A DNA stretch of 64,000 bases. Source: CADEED01 sp041395625. GTDB taxonomy: Bacteria; Pseudomonadota; Gammaproteobacteria; Steroidobacterales; Steroidobacteraceae. This document shows positions 52,492-61,400 of the stretch, piece by piece. The notes under the pieces were generated by a model. That model saw nothing but the letters and a program-made list of their open reading frames with translations, was not told the origin of the DNA and did not search any database. The number at the start of each line of letters is the position of its first letter. Within the stretch, counting starts at the first letter, position 1. The position numbers were made by a program, and so were the translations under genes. The DNA is taken from NCBI GenBank assembly GCA_041395625.1, contig JAWLAE010000005.1, forward strand, positions 62,001 through 126,000, written 5' to 3'.

Positions 52492-53913
52492 ATGGCTACT
52501 GGCAAGATCACTCAAATCATCGGCGCCGTCATCGACGTCGAGTTTCCCCGTGAAGGCATTCCGCAGATTTACGAGGCGCTCAAGCTCAAGGACGTCGATC
52601 TGACGCTCGAAGTGCAACAGCAGCTCGGCGATGGCGTGGTGCGCACGATCGCCATGGGTCCCTCCGAAGGCCTGCAGCGTGGACTCATGGTCGACAGCAC
52701 GGGCGGCCCGATTTCGGTGCCGGTCGGCAAAGGCACACTGGGCCGCATCATGGACGTGCTCGGCGCGCCGCAGGACAACCAGGGGCCGATCAAGTCCAAG
52801 GACACGCTGCCCATCCATCGCCCGGCGCCGGCATTCGACGAGCAGGCGGGTGGTCAGGACCTGCTCGCCACCGGCATCAAGGTGATCGACCTGCTGGTAC
52901 CGTTCGCGAAGGGCGGCAAGGTGGGTCTGTTCGGCGGCGCCGGTGTGGGCAAGACCGTCAACATGCTGGAGCTCATCAACAATATCGCCAAGCAGTACAG
53001 CGGCCTGTCGGTATTCGCCGGCGTCGGCGAGCGTACCCGCGAGGGCAACGATTTCTATCACGAGATGATCGAGTCGGGTGTCATCGATCCGCAGGAGTTG
53101 CCGAACTCCAAAGTGGCAATGGTGTACGGGCAGATGAACGAGCCGCCGGGCAATCGCTTGCGCGTAGCGCTCACGGGCCTGACGATGGCCGAGTATTTTC
53201 GCGACGAAGTGCGCGAGGATGGTAAGCGTGGTCGCGACGTGCTGTTCTTCGTCGACAACATCTATCGGTACACGCTGGCCGGCACCGAGGTGTCAGCATT
53301 GTTAGGGCGTATGCCGTCGGCGGTGGGCTATCAGCCGACGCTGGCCGAGGAAATGGGCGTACTGCAGGAGCGCATCACCTCCACCAAGACTGGCTCGATC
53401 ACCTCGATTCAGGCGGTCTACGTTCCCGCCGACGACATGACCGATCCGTCGCCGGCGACGACGTTCGCTCACCTCGACGCCACCGTGGTGCTGTCGCGCC
53501 AGATCGCGACCCTCGGCATCTACCCGGCCGTGGATCCGCTCGACTCGACCAGCCGGCAGCTCGATCCGAACGTGGTCGGCGAGGAGCACTACAACACGGC
53601 GCGCGGCGTGCAGCAGGTGCTGCAGCGTTACAAGGAGCTGCAGGACATCATCGCGATCCTCGGCATGGACGAACTCTCCGAAGACGACAAGCAGACGGTG
53701 TATCGAGCCCGCAAGGTGCAGCGCTTCCTGTCGCAGCCGTTCAACGTCGCCAAGGTGTTCACCGGCCAGGACGGCAAGATCGTCTCGCTCAAGGACACGA
53801 TCCGCGGCTTCAAGGGCATCATCAGCGGCGAGTTCGATCATCTGCCCGAGCAGGCCTTCTACATGGTCGGCGCGATCGAAGAGGCCGTCGAAAAGGCCAA
53901 GACGCTCAACTAG
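52492..53913 (+). CDS. atpD: ATP synthase F1 subunit beta
   Basis: 473 aa, catalytic. Walker A GGAGVGKTVNMLELI, catalytic Glu in GVGERTREGNDFYHEM, DELSEDDKQTVYRARK (DELSEED region), and the ATP-synthase signature PAVDPLDSTS. Unbroken. Confidence 0.98.
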   Translation: MATGKITQIIGAVIDVEFPREGIPQIYEALKLKDVDLTLEVQQQLGDGVVRTIAMGPSEGLQRGLMVDSTGGPISVPVGKGTLGRIMDVLGAPQDNQGPIKSKDTLPIHRPAPAFDEQAGGQDLLATGIKVIDLLVPFAKGGKVGLFGGAGVGKTVNMLELINNIAKQYSGLSVFAGVGERTREGNDFYHEMIESGVIDPQELPNSKVAMVYGQMNEPPGNRLRVALTGLTMAEYFRDEVREDGKRGRDVLFFVDNIYRYTLAGTEVSALLGRMPSAVGYQPTLAEEMGVLQERITSTKTGSITSIQAVYVPADDMTDPSPATTFAHLDATVVLSRQIATLGIYPAVDPLDSTSRQLDPNVVGEEHYNTARGVQQVLQRYKELQDIIAILGMDELSEDDKQTVYRARKVQRFLSQPFNVAKVFTGQDGKIVSLKDTIRGFKGIISGEFDHLPEQAFYMVGAIEEAVEKAKTLN

Positions 53914-53943
53914 GCAAAGCCCCGGTTAACAAGGCAAAGACAC

Positions 53944-54369
53944 ATGGCACAAGAGAGCATCCACGTCGACATCGTGAGCGCCGAAGGCGAGATCTTCTCC
54001 GGCGCCGCGAAGATGGTGTTCGTGCCGGCGACCGAAGGTGAGCTGGGCATCACGCCGCGGCACGCGCCGCTCCTGTCGATGATCAAGGCGGGTGAAGTGC
54101 GCGTGCAGACACCGGACGGCCAGGAGCAGTTCTTCTTCGTCGGTGGCGGTGCGCTGGAAGTGCAGCCGAAGAAGGTGACCGTGTTGGCCGATACCGCACT
54201 GCGGGCCAAGGACGTCGATGAGGCCGCCGCCCTAGCTGCCAAACAGCGGGCGGAGGAGATGCTGGCCAGCAAGGTCGACAAGATCGAGCAGGCCGAGGCG
54301 CTGGCCGAACTCGCACGAGCCGCGGCGCAGCTGAAGCTCATCCAGAAGCTGCGTAAGATCAAAGGCTAG
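53944..54369 (+). CDS. atpC: ATP synthase F1 subunit epsilon
   Basis: 141 aa. N-terminal beta-sandwich (VDIVSAEGEIFSGAAKMVFVPATEGELGITPRHAPLL) and a C-terminal helical hairpin (ALAAKQRAEEMLASKVDKIEQ...) that can inhibit ATP hydrolysis. Last gene of the operon. Its TAG sits in the loop of a small stem (AAAGG/CCTTT, 54361-54374) followed by T residues, a weak terminator. Confidence 0.97.
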   Translation: MAQESIHVDIVSAEGEIFSGAAKMVFVPATEGELGITPRHAPLLSMIKAGEVRVQTPDGQEQFFFVGGGALEVQPKKVTVLADTALRAKDVDEAAALAAKQRAEEMLASKVDKIEQAEALAELARAAAQLKLIQKLRKIKG

Positions 54370-54376
54370 CCTTTTT
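54361..54376 (+). terminator. Weak terminator-like stem at the end of atpC
   Basis: AAAGG (54361-54365) and CCTTT (54370-54374) flank CTAG, which contains the atpC stop; two more T follow. A five-pair stem is short for a terminator. In the 133 bases beyond it I see no better one, only a direct repeat CTGAGTCGA at 54424 and 54435. Confidence 0.35.
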
Positions 54377-54509
54377 GCCCGCCACTTGCCGACCAGCGGC
54401 AGGGTGGCGCCGATGAACGGCCCCTGAGTCGATTCTGAGTCGACCAGTGGCCTGCGCAGCCCGATCGGGATACTGGCGAATACTGTGTCGGCGGCGTTAA
54501 GATCGTCGC

Positions 54510-54725
54510 ATGGGCGGTATTACTGACAACCGGATCGACTGGGTCTTCCCGACTACACCTGAGGATGACAAGGTGGTGGAGCCGACCACCGAGCGCCGTG
54601 CGGAGCTCGAGCTGCAACGCCAGAAGAAGATGGCGGACAGCCTGCTCGAAGACGGGCCGGCACTCAGCGTCGACACCCCCGGCTTCGATCCCTACAACTC
54701 GGTCGGGCGCCAGCTGCGCAAGTAG
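54510..54725 (+). CDS. Small hypothetical soluble protein, 71 aa
   Basis: Not recognised. Start ATG 54510. The product is hydrophilic and highly charged: GGITDNRIDWVFPTTPEDD, a short helix (TTERRAELELQRQKKMADSLLED), and a C-terminal SVDTPGFDPYNSVGRQLRK. No Cys, no membrane segment. The clean start, composition like its neighbours and the 55-base gap to glmU favour a real gene. Confidence 0.6.
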   Translation: MGGITDNRIDWVFPTTPEDDKVVEPTTERRAELELQRQKKMADSLLEDGPALSVDTPGFDPYNSVGRQLRK

Positions 54726-54780
54726 TCTGTCCGCGGCTTTGGCGGACATCCCCTGCGCGAGCGGCTAAACTCGCGTGCGC

Positions 54781-56151
54781 ATGAAACTCGCTGTTGTCAT
54801 TCTCGCTGCCGGTCAAGGCAAGCGAATGAAGTCCGACCTCCCGAAAGTGCTGCAACCGCTCGCCGGGCAGCCATTGCTGCAACATGTGTTGCGGGCCGCG
54901 CAGCTGCTCGAGCCACATTCCATCCACGTCGTCTATGGTCACGGTGGCGACCAGGTACGCGCTGCCTTCGGTGCGGCGACCGTACATTGGGCACTGCAGG
55001 CCGAACAACATGGCACTGGGCACGCGCTCATGCAGGCCATGCCGCAGGTAGCTGACGATGAACTGGTGCTGGTGTTGTATGGCGACGTGCCGCTGGTACG
55101 TGTCGACACACTGCGCGCACTGCTCGCGCTCGCTGGACCCCAGGCGCTCGGTCTGTTGACGGTCATGCTCGACGATCCCAGCGGCTACGGCCGGATCATC
55201 CGCGCCGCCAACGGGGCAATCGAGCGCATCGTCGAACAGCAGGATGCCACCGCTCCGCAGCTCGCGATTCGCGAAGGCAACAGCGGCATCCTGGCGGCGC
55301 CCGCGAGGCTGCTGCGTCAATGGTTGGGAAAGCTCAAGAACGCCAACGCGCAAGGCGAGTACTACCTGACAGACGTGATCGCTATGGCGGTACAAGCTGG
55401 GCTCACGGTGACTCCCTATGTGGCCCCAACCGAGGCTGAAGTACTGGGCGTCAACGATAAACTGCAGCTCGCACAGCTCGAGCGTCACTATCAGCTGCAA
55501 CGCGCGCGCGAGCTGCAACTGGCCGGGGTGACGCTGATCGATCCCGCGCGGGTGGACATCCGCGGGACAGTGACTGTCGGACGCGATGTCGTGATCGAGC
55601 CCAACGTGCTCCTCGAGGGAGTCGTGCAGCTCGGCGACCGCGTACGGATTGGACCGAACTGCGTGTTGCGGGACATGCGCATCGGTGCTGACACGGTGAT
55701 CCATCCCAACTGCGTGCTGGAGCGCAGTGAGGTAGGAGCAGCGTGCACCGTTGGGCCCTTCGCGCGGCTGCGACCGGACTCCAAGCTGGAGCGTGACGCG
55801 CACATCGGCAACTTCGTCGAGCTGAAGAAGACGACGCTGGGCGAAGGCAGCAAGGCCAATCATCTGAGCTATCTTGGTGATGCGGTGATTGGCGCGCGCG
55901 TCAACGTGGGCGCGGGAACCATTACCTGCAATTACGACGGTGCTAACAAGTGGGTCACCACGATCGCCGACGAGGCGTTCATCGGCTCGGGCAACATGCT
56001 GGTGGCGCCCGTGCGGATCGGCAGACGTGCGACCACCGGTGCCGGCAGCACGATCACCAAGGAAGTGGCCGACGAGACCCTGGCTATTGCGCGCGGCAAG
56101 CAGTTGACGATCGACGGCTGGCAGCGGCCGACGAAGAAGCCCCAAAAATAG
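54781..56151 (+). CDS. glmU: Bifunctional GlmU (UDP-GlcNAc synthesis)
   Basis: 456 aa from ATG 54781, equal to E. coli; a GTG six bases earlier is possible. The N-terminal uridylyltransferase has LAAGQGKRMKSDLPKVLQPLAG and GTGHALMQAM. The C-terminal acetyltransferase is a left-handed beta-helix of hexapeptide repeats (ending NVGAGTITCNYDGANK with the catalytic region). Makes UDP-N-acetylglucosamine for peptidoglycan and lipid A. Often found downstream of atpC, as here; glmS, the common next gene, is absent. Confidence 0.97.
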   Translation: MKLAVVILAAGQGKRMKSDLPKVLQPLAGQPLLQHVLRAAQLLEPHSIHVVYGHGGDQVRAAFGAATVHWALQAEQHGTGHALMQAMPQVADDELVLVLYGDVPLVRVDTLRALLALAGPQALGLLTVMLDDPSGYGRIIRAANGAIERIVEQQDATAPQLAIREGNSGILAAPARLLRQWLGKLKNANAQGEYYLTDVIAMAVQAGLTVTPYVAPTEAEVLGVNDKLQLAQLERHYQLQRARELQLAGVTLIDPARVDIRGTVTVGRDVVIEPNVLLEGVVQLGDRVRIGPNCVLRDMRIGADTVIHPNCVLERSEVGAACTVGPFARLRPDSKLERDAHIGNFVELKKTTLGEGSKANHLSYLGDAVIGARVNVGAGTITCNYDGANKWVTTIADEAFIGSGNMLVAPVRIGRRATTGAGSTITKEVADETLAIARGKQLTIDGWQRPTKKPQK

Positions 56152-56278
56152 GGCTACAAATAGCCTAGGAATTAGTCCTACTGTCGGCCTTCGCTTACGC
56201 CAGGCGACGGCTTGAACTTGCGCCGTGCAACGCGCAACATCATCGAGCATACCATCGCACTGCTCGAGGACTTATCAG

Positions 56279-56821
56279 ATGAAAACAGTTGTACTGGTGA
56301 CCGCACTGACGCTTGTTGCTGGCAGCGCGCTGGCGGCGGACAAGGCGTCGGAAGTCAGCGTGCCGATGCACCATGTTGATGCGCAAGGCAAGTCCGAGGC
56401 GGCCGGTACGATCCGGATCGTGGCTACTCGCTACGGCTTGGCGTTCTACCCGACGCTGCAGGGGCTGTCGCCCGGCCTGCATGGTTTTCACGTGCACGAG
56501 AATGCGTCGTGCGCGCCGGCTGCGAAAGACGGCAAGCCCGTGGCCGCGCTCGCCGCGGGCGGTCATCTCGACCCGGCCGGCACCAAACGGCACGGTGAGC
56601 CGTGGGGTGACGGACACCTTGGCGACCTGCCAGCCTTGTATGTCGCGGCAGACGGTACGGCTAGCCATCCGGTGCTGGCGCCGCGACTCAAGCTTGCCGA
56701 TCTTGCCAATCGCTCGTTGATGATCCATGCGGGCGGAGACAATCATTCCGATCATCCGGCAGCACTCGGTGGTGGCGGTGCCCGTGTGGTCTGTGGTGTC
56801 ATCGGCGCCGCTGCCAAATGA
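56279..56821 (+). CDS. sodC: Superoxide dismutase [Cu-Zn], periplasmic
   Basis: 180 aa from ATG 56279 with a signal peptide (VVLVTALTLVAGSALAA). Copper/zinc ligands are all visible: GFHVHENASC, GGHLDPAGTKRHGEPWGDGHLGDLP and MIHAGGDNHSDHP, with the Cys pair C...CGVIG. Dismutates external superoxide. Its TGA overlaps an ATG that opens a dead DUF427 gene (ATGA). Confidence 0.95.
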   Translation: MKTVVLVTALTLVAGSALAADKASEVSVPMHHVDAQGKSEAAGTIRIVATRYGLAFYPTLQGLSPGLHGFHVHENASCAPAAKDGKPVAALAAGGHLDPAGTKRHGEPWGDGHLGDLPALYVAADGTASHPVLAPRLKLADLANRSLMIHAGGDNHSDHPAALGGGGARVVCGVIGAAAK

Positions 56822-56985
56822 AGGCCTTCTGGAAGGATGTGGCGATCGCCGAGTGAGACGACACAGTCGTCGTCGAAGGTAATTACTATTTCCCGCGCGC
56901 CGCCGTGCGGGCCGATGTGCTGCAGGCCAGCCAGACCACGTCGCGTCGTTCCTGGAAGGGCACGGCGAGTTACGGCTGCGATCCC
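56818..56985 (+). pseudogene. DUF427 gene remnant (nonsense codon, 3' truncated)
   Basis: The ATG at 56818 overlaps the sodC stop. The frame reads MKAFWKDVAIAE, then TGA (56854-56856), then DDTVVVEGNYYFPRAAVRAD and, further on, SWKGTASY. This is the start of a DUF427 protein (MKAxWxxxVxAESDDTVxVEGNxYFP...WKGTASYY). At the stop the family has Ser; TCA to TGA is one change. Homology ends at GTASY, where the neighbouring minus-strand gene's TAA lies (56970-56972), so the 3' half has been lost. The frame stays open afterwards but is unlike the family. Confidence 0.8.
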
Positions 56986-57815
56986 ACCCACAGTCGCGGA
57001 CGCCCTCTGCCTACCCATTCGGGCTCATTTCCGGCACCCGACTTGTCGCTGATATCGGCCGGCGTCGGGTTCAGGTTCAGATACCAGATGCTGTCGCGCC
57101 CGGCCGCTGTGGATTGCGGGCTTGCAATTTCCGCGGCGACGTCACTTATGGACAACAGGTCGGCGTAAACCTGGATGCCGCGAATCACACCGTGCATGAT
57201 TTCTTCGGACGGCGCCCAGGGCGCGTCGCCCCAAGTCAGCGCAGGATTGGTCGGCGGTTTGCTACCATAGCTCGGGTCCTCAGCCTGCCGCACAACGCGC
57301 GTGGTGTCCGGCCAATCCCAATAGTATTCGTGGTGCTTGCCGGTATTGTCGGACCATACGCGCAGGACCTGCGTATACCACCGGTCGTAAACGACGAACT
57401 CGCGGCTCAGCGTGTCGCGCCCGTTGACCGAGATTTCCCACTTGTGGTCGGTGCCGGTGCGCGGAGGTTGTGGATACGGATGCGCACCGTAGTAGCTCCC
57501 GATCTTGCCATTGTCCCAGAAAAATGTGCCGTCGTTGCCCCAGAAGAAGGCCGTGTAATAGCCTCTCTGGCGGCGCGGGTTTACGCGCCAGATATAGGTG
57601 GCAGGGTACATCGCCAGCGGTTTCGTGAAACGGAAACGCACGGTGCCCGCAGTTGAGGCATTGCCAAGGAAGTCCAGCCCCGTGATCGAGTTCTCGCCAA
57701 CCGGCGGGGTAAGTGTAGTCGCCGGCCTACAGCCGCCGAGAATCGTTGCCAGTAGTGCGCAAGCAACGATGAGCACCGTGCCGCGGTGCCCTTGCCGCAC
57801 CCGCAATAACGGCAT
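56970..57815 (-). CDS. Hypothetical lipoprotein, about 281 aa
   Basis: Not recognised. From ATG 57815 the N-terminus has a basic part and a hydrophobic core ending ATILGGC, a lipobox; an in-frame ATG at 57854 gives a very long n-region and is less likely. The mature part is rich in Trp/Tyr/Gly/Asp (YIWRVNPRRQRGYYTAFFWG, GTFFWDNGKIGSYYGAHPYP, HHEYYWDWPDTTR, DSIWYLNLNP), compatible with a beta-sandwich, laminin-G/lectin-like fold. That pattern would suit a surface or carbohydrate-binding role, which is inference. Confidence 0.7.
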   Translation of the reverse strand: MPLLRVRQGHRGTVLIVACALLATILGGCRPATTLTPPVGENSITGLDFLGNASTAGTVRFRFTKPLAMYPATYIWRVNPRRQRGYYTAFFWGNDGTFFWDNGKIGSYYGAHPYPQPPRTGTDHKWEISVNGRDTLSREFVVYDRWYTQVLRVWSDNTGKHHEYYWDWPDTTRVVRQAEDPSYGSKPPTNPALTWGDAPWAPSEEIMHGVIRGIQVYADLLSISDVAAEIASPQSTAAGRDSIWYLNLNPTPADISDKSGAGNEPEWVGRGRPRLWVGSQP

Positions 57816-57921
57816 CCGGCGACTGGATTCACCCGCAGCGACGTGCCTGCCCATAGTGCAGCATGGTAACGGAAACGGTTATGCTCATCGACCGAAATCA
57901 CCAGAACCATTGGGGATCGTC

Positions 57922-58209
57922 ATGTCGAGTGTTGGCTATCACGAGCCGATCGAGGAACTCTCTGCTGAAACGCGCGACATGCATCGCGCCATCGTCTCCC
58001 TGATGGAGGAATTGGAGGCCGTCGACTGGTACAACCAGCGGGCCGACGCTTGCCAGGACGCAGACCTCAAGGCGATTCTCGAGCACAACCGCGACGAAGA
58101 GAAAGAGCATGCTGCGATGGTGCTGGAGTGGATTCGCCGCAAGGATCCACGATTTTCGAGCGAGCTGAAGGACTACTTGTTCACCACCAAGGAAATTGCT
58201 CACGACTAG
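57922..58209 (+). CDS. Encapsulated-ferritin-like (EncFtn) protein without targeting tail
   Basis: 95 aa from ATG 57922. The two-helix core is close to EncFtn of Rhodospirillum: HRAIVSLMEELEAVDWYNQRADAC (Glu29, Glu30, Glu32, Trp36) and AILEHNRDEEKEHAAMVLEWIRRKDP (Glu59, Glu60, His63), the residues that build the ferroxidase site at the dimer interface. The protein stops at FTTKEIAHD; known EncFtn continue with an encapsulin-binding C-terminal peptide, absent here. No encapsulin gene follows; a NRPS does. Iron oxidation is inferred from the conserved ligands. Confidence 0.85.
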   Translation: MSSVGYHEPIEELSAETRDMHRAIVSLMEELEAVDWYNQRADACQDADLKAILEHNRDEEKEHAAMVLEWIRRKDPRFSSELKDYLFTTKEIAHD

Positions 58210-58449
58210 CTTCTCGGTGGCTTGTTCCGCGGCTGCCCGTAGTGTGACGTACTTCACACTTGCCCCGTCATTTTTCGGTTGTTCGACCCACTGCCCAAAT
58301 AGGGCATTCTGCGGCCACAAACTTCACCTTTGTTGCTAGTTTGGGTGACGCAAAAGTCGCTCCGGCGTCTTATGCTTTGACCATATTCGCCAGGTGTCGC
58401 TGCTGCGGCTCGACGCCTGCTGTGTCGTGCCTGCGTACTGCTTGGGAAA

Positions 58450-61400
58450 ATGACTTCATCTGATCAACTGCCGTCACGGATCGAACGCTCGGCCCAAACG
58501 CTACGCGAACTTTTGATCAGGCGCGCCGCCGATCAATCTGATGACTTGGCCTACGCGTTCCTCAGTGACGATCTACAGATCGTCAGCCGACTGACGTACC
58601 ATGAACTGTTAGTGCGTGCAGGAGCATTGGCTCGGGAGATTGCGGTCCGGGCTGGGCCGGGCGAGCGCGTGCTGCTGGTGTACGGCCCAGGACTCGACAG
58701 CGTTATCGCATTCTGGGCCTGCATGCTGGCTGGCGTCGTTGCGGTGCCGACCCCGTCGCCCGATGGCGCCCAGATCAAGAACGCAGTGCCACGGCTGCGG
58801 CTGATCGCTGCTGACGCGCGCGCAAGCCTGACACTAACTACTACGGTAACGCTGGCGGCGGTCACCGCGCTCCAAGTGCTGAGCGAGGCAGAACTCGACA
58901 CATGGTTCGCGGCGGATACGGTGCAGACATCCGACGCTACTCTGGCTGAATTGCCAGCGCGCCGAGCCAACGATACAGCCTATCTGCAGTATACGTCGGG
59001 TTCCACAGCCGCGCCGCGTGGCGTGATCATCACGCATGCCAACGTGCTGGCGAACTGCGCAGCCATTACCGAACACGTGCCCCGGGTAGCGAACCCTGGC
59101 GTCCTGTCCTGGCTGCCGTACTTCCATGACTACGGTTTAGTGCACGGCATCATCTGGCCACTGAGCCGCGGTATGCCAGGTTACCTGATGTCGCCGCTGA
59201 CATTTCTGCGTCGGCCGCTGCGGTGGCTCGAGGCGATCGCAAAGCATCGCCTCGCATATACGGGCGCACCGAATTTTGCACTGGCCGCCTGCGTGCGAGA
59301 GCTGGAACGCAAGCCCGGCTGGTACGTCGACCTAACATCCCTGCGACACGTCAGTTGCGGCGCGGAGCCCATCAATCCGCATACCGTGGAGCGCTTTCTG
59401 CAGGCTTTCAGTCCATTTGAACTGGGCGCGGAAGCATTCACACCCGCTTACGGATTGGCGGAGGCGACCTTGGCGGTGACGGCAAAGCTGCCCAACACGA
59501 TGCCAGTGCAATTGGTAGTCGATGCGGCTGCGCTGGCCGAGCGACGCGTTCAAGTTGCGGCAAGCGCGGGTGAATCGTCCCGCGTACTGATCAGCTGCGG
59601 CACGCCGATGCTCGCGACCGAAGTGATCGTGGTCGATCCGGAGACTCGTCGGCCACTCCCTGAAAACGGCATCGGCGAGATCTGGGTCGCGGGTCCAGCC
59701 GTTGGCGCAGGTTACTTCGGTAACACGGAGGCTACCGTCGCCAGCTTCAACCATGCACTCGCCGGCTCGGATCAGGCCAAATTCCTCCGCACCGGTGATC
59801 TGGGGTTCTTCCATGACGGGCAGCTCTATATCACCGGGCGCCTCAAGGACCTGCTGATATTCAGGGGCCGCAATTACGTGCCGCAGGATCTGGAGTGGAC
59901 TGCGGAAGCCAGCGACCAACGGATCCGGGCCGGTCACAGTGCGGCATTCGCGATCGACGGCGCGGATGGTGAACAACTGGTGCTGGCGTTCGAGGTGGAC
60001 CGTCGGGTCGCAGCAAGCGAACTGCCGTTGATCGCCGCGACCGCACGGCGCGCGATCGCGCACGTGCATGAGTTACCGGTGCAGGCGATTGCAGTCGTCC
60101 GTTCCGGCAGCGTGCCTCGAACATCCAGCGGCAAGATCCGACGGCAACAATGCCGCACGGACTATTTGGCGGGGCAGCTGGATACTTTGTGGTTGGATCA
60201 GCTCGAAGCGGGCGAACAAAGATCGAGTGACGCGGCCAGTGTGCCATCGATTCAGGACATTCGCGCATTGTCAGATCCAGCTGCGCGCCAGGAGTTGCTG
60301 GAGACAACGCTGCGCGACGTCATCGCGCGTCAGCTGCAACGCTCCGCCGACAGTATTGAACTGGGCGTATCGGCGATCGAGGCGGGACTCGATTCGCTGG
60401 CGGTCGTGCAGGTGCTGCAAGAGCTGGAGTCGGCTTGGAGTATTCGTCTCACGCTGAGCCACTTGTTGGGCAGCGAAACCCTGCGACTGGCCGCCGCGGC
60501 GATCCTCGCACGCGTTGAAGCTGCGGCGTCGGCAGTGGGGCCAATTGCTGCGGCGGACTCACAGGGCAATGAGCGGCAAACGGCTGGCGAGCTAATGCCC
60601 CTGTCGCCCGCGCAGGAGCGCTTATGGTTCCTGGCACAGATCGAAGGTGCGAGCCGGGCGTACCACTTGTCAGGCGGTATCCGCTTGCGGGGCGCTTTGA
60701 ATCGTGAGGCGCTATATCGCGCGCTGGATGCAATAGTGGCCCGGCACGAAATGCTGCGCACGATGTTCGTCACACGCGCCGGGGCTCCCATGCAGCGTGT
60801 GATTGTCGCGGCCGATCGGCAGTTCGCTTTGCGTGAGCAGGCGGTCGGCACGGAGGGCCTGTCTGCGGCGCAACTGACGGCCCTGTTGAGCGAGGAAGCT
60901 GCAGCGCCCTTTGATCTCCTGCGTGGCCCACTCGTTCGCGGGCTGCTCATTGCCGAATCGAGTACGCAGCACGTGCTTTGGCTGTCGATGCACCATATCG
61001 TCGCGGATGGCTGGTCGATCGGCGTGCTCATCAACGAGCTGGCTGAGCTCTATCGCGCGTTCGCAGCAGATCAGCCCGATCCGTTGCCAGTGCTGCCTGC
61101 GCAGTATCGACACTACGTCGCTGCGCAGCGCAGGCTGTCCGCAGCGGGCGACTATGCGGCACACCTGGATTACTGGCGCTCGACGCTGGCCGGCGCGCCG
61201 GATTGCATCGAACTGCCAGCGGATCACAGGCCCATCGAAGAGGGCGAATTCGCCGGCGCGGCCGTCGAGCTGAACCTCGAGCCGCGCGTGTATCGTGACC
61301 TGCGCGAGTTCGCACGCCGGCACGGCGTCACGCCATTCATGGCGCTGCTCGGCGTGTGGGTAGCGGTGCTGTCGCGAGTGTCAGGCCAGGACGATCTGGT

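Noticed and set aside
54424..54443. Short direct repeat CTGAGTCGA, twice
   Set aside because: Two nine-base copies eleven bases apart in a gap without other signals; chance is a sufficient explanation.
54664..56250. Long minus-strand open frame (528 codons) opposite glmU
   Set aside because: GC-rich antisense shadow: no family match, no ribosome-binding site, and glmU on the other strand is complete and conserved.
56854..56856. In-frame TGA in the DUF427 frame as selenocysteine
   Set aside because: The family has Ser, not Cys, at this position; there is no SECIS-like element in view, and the gene is also truncated.
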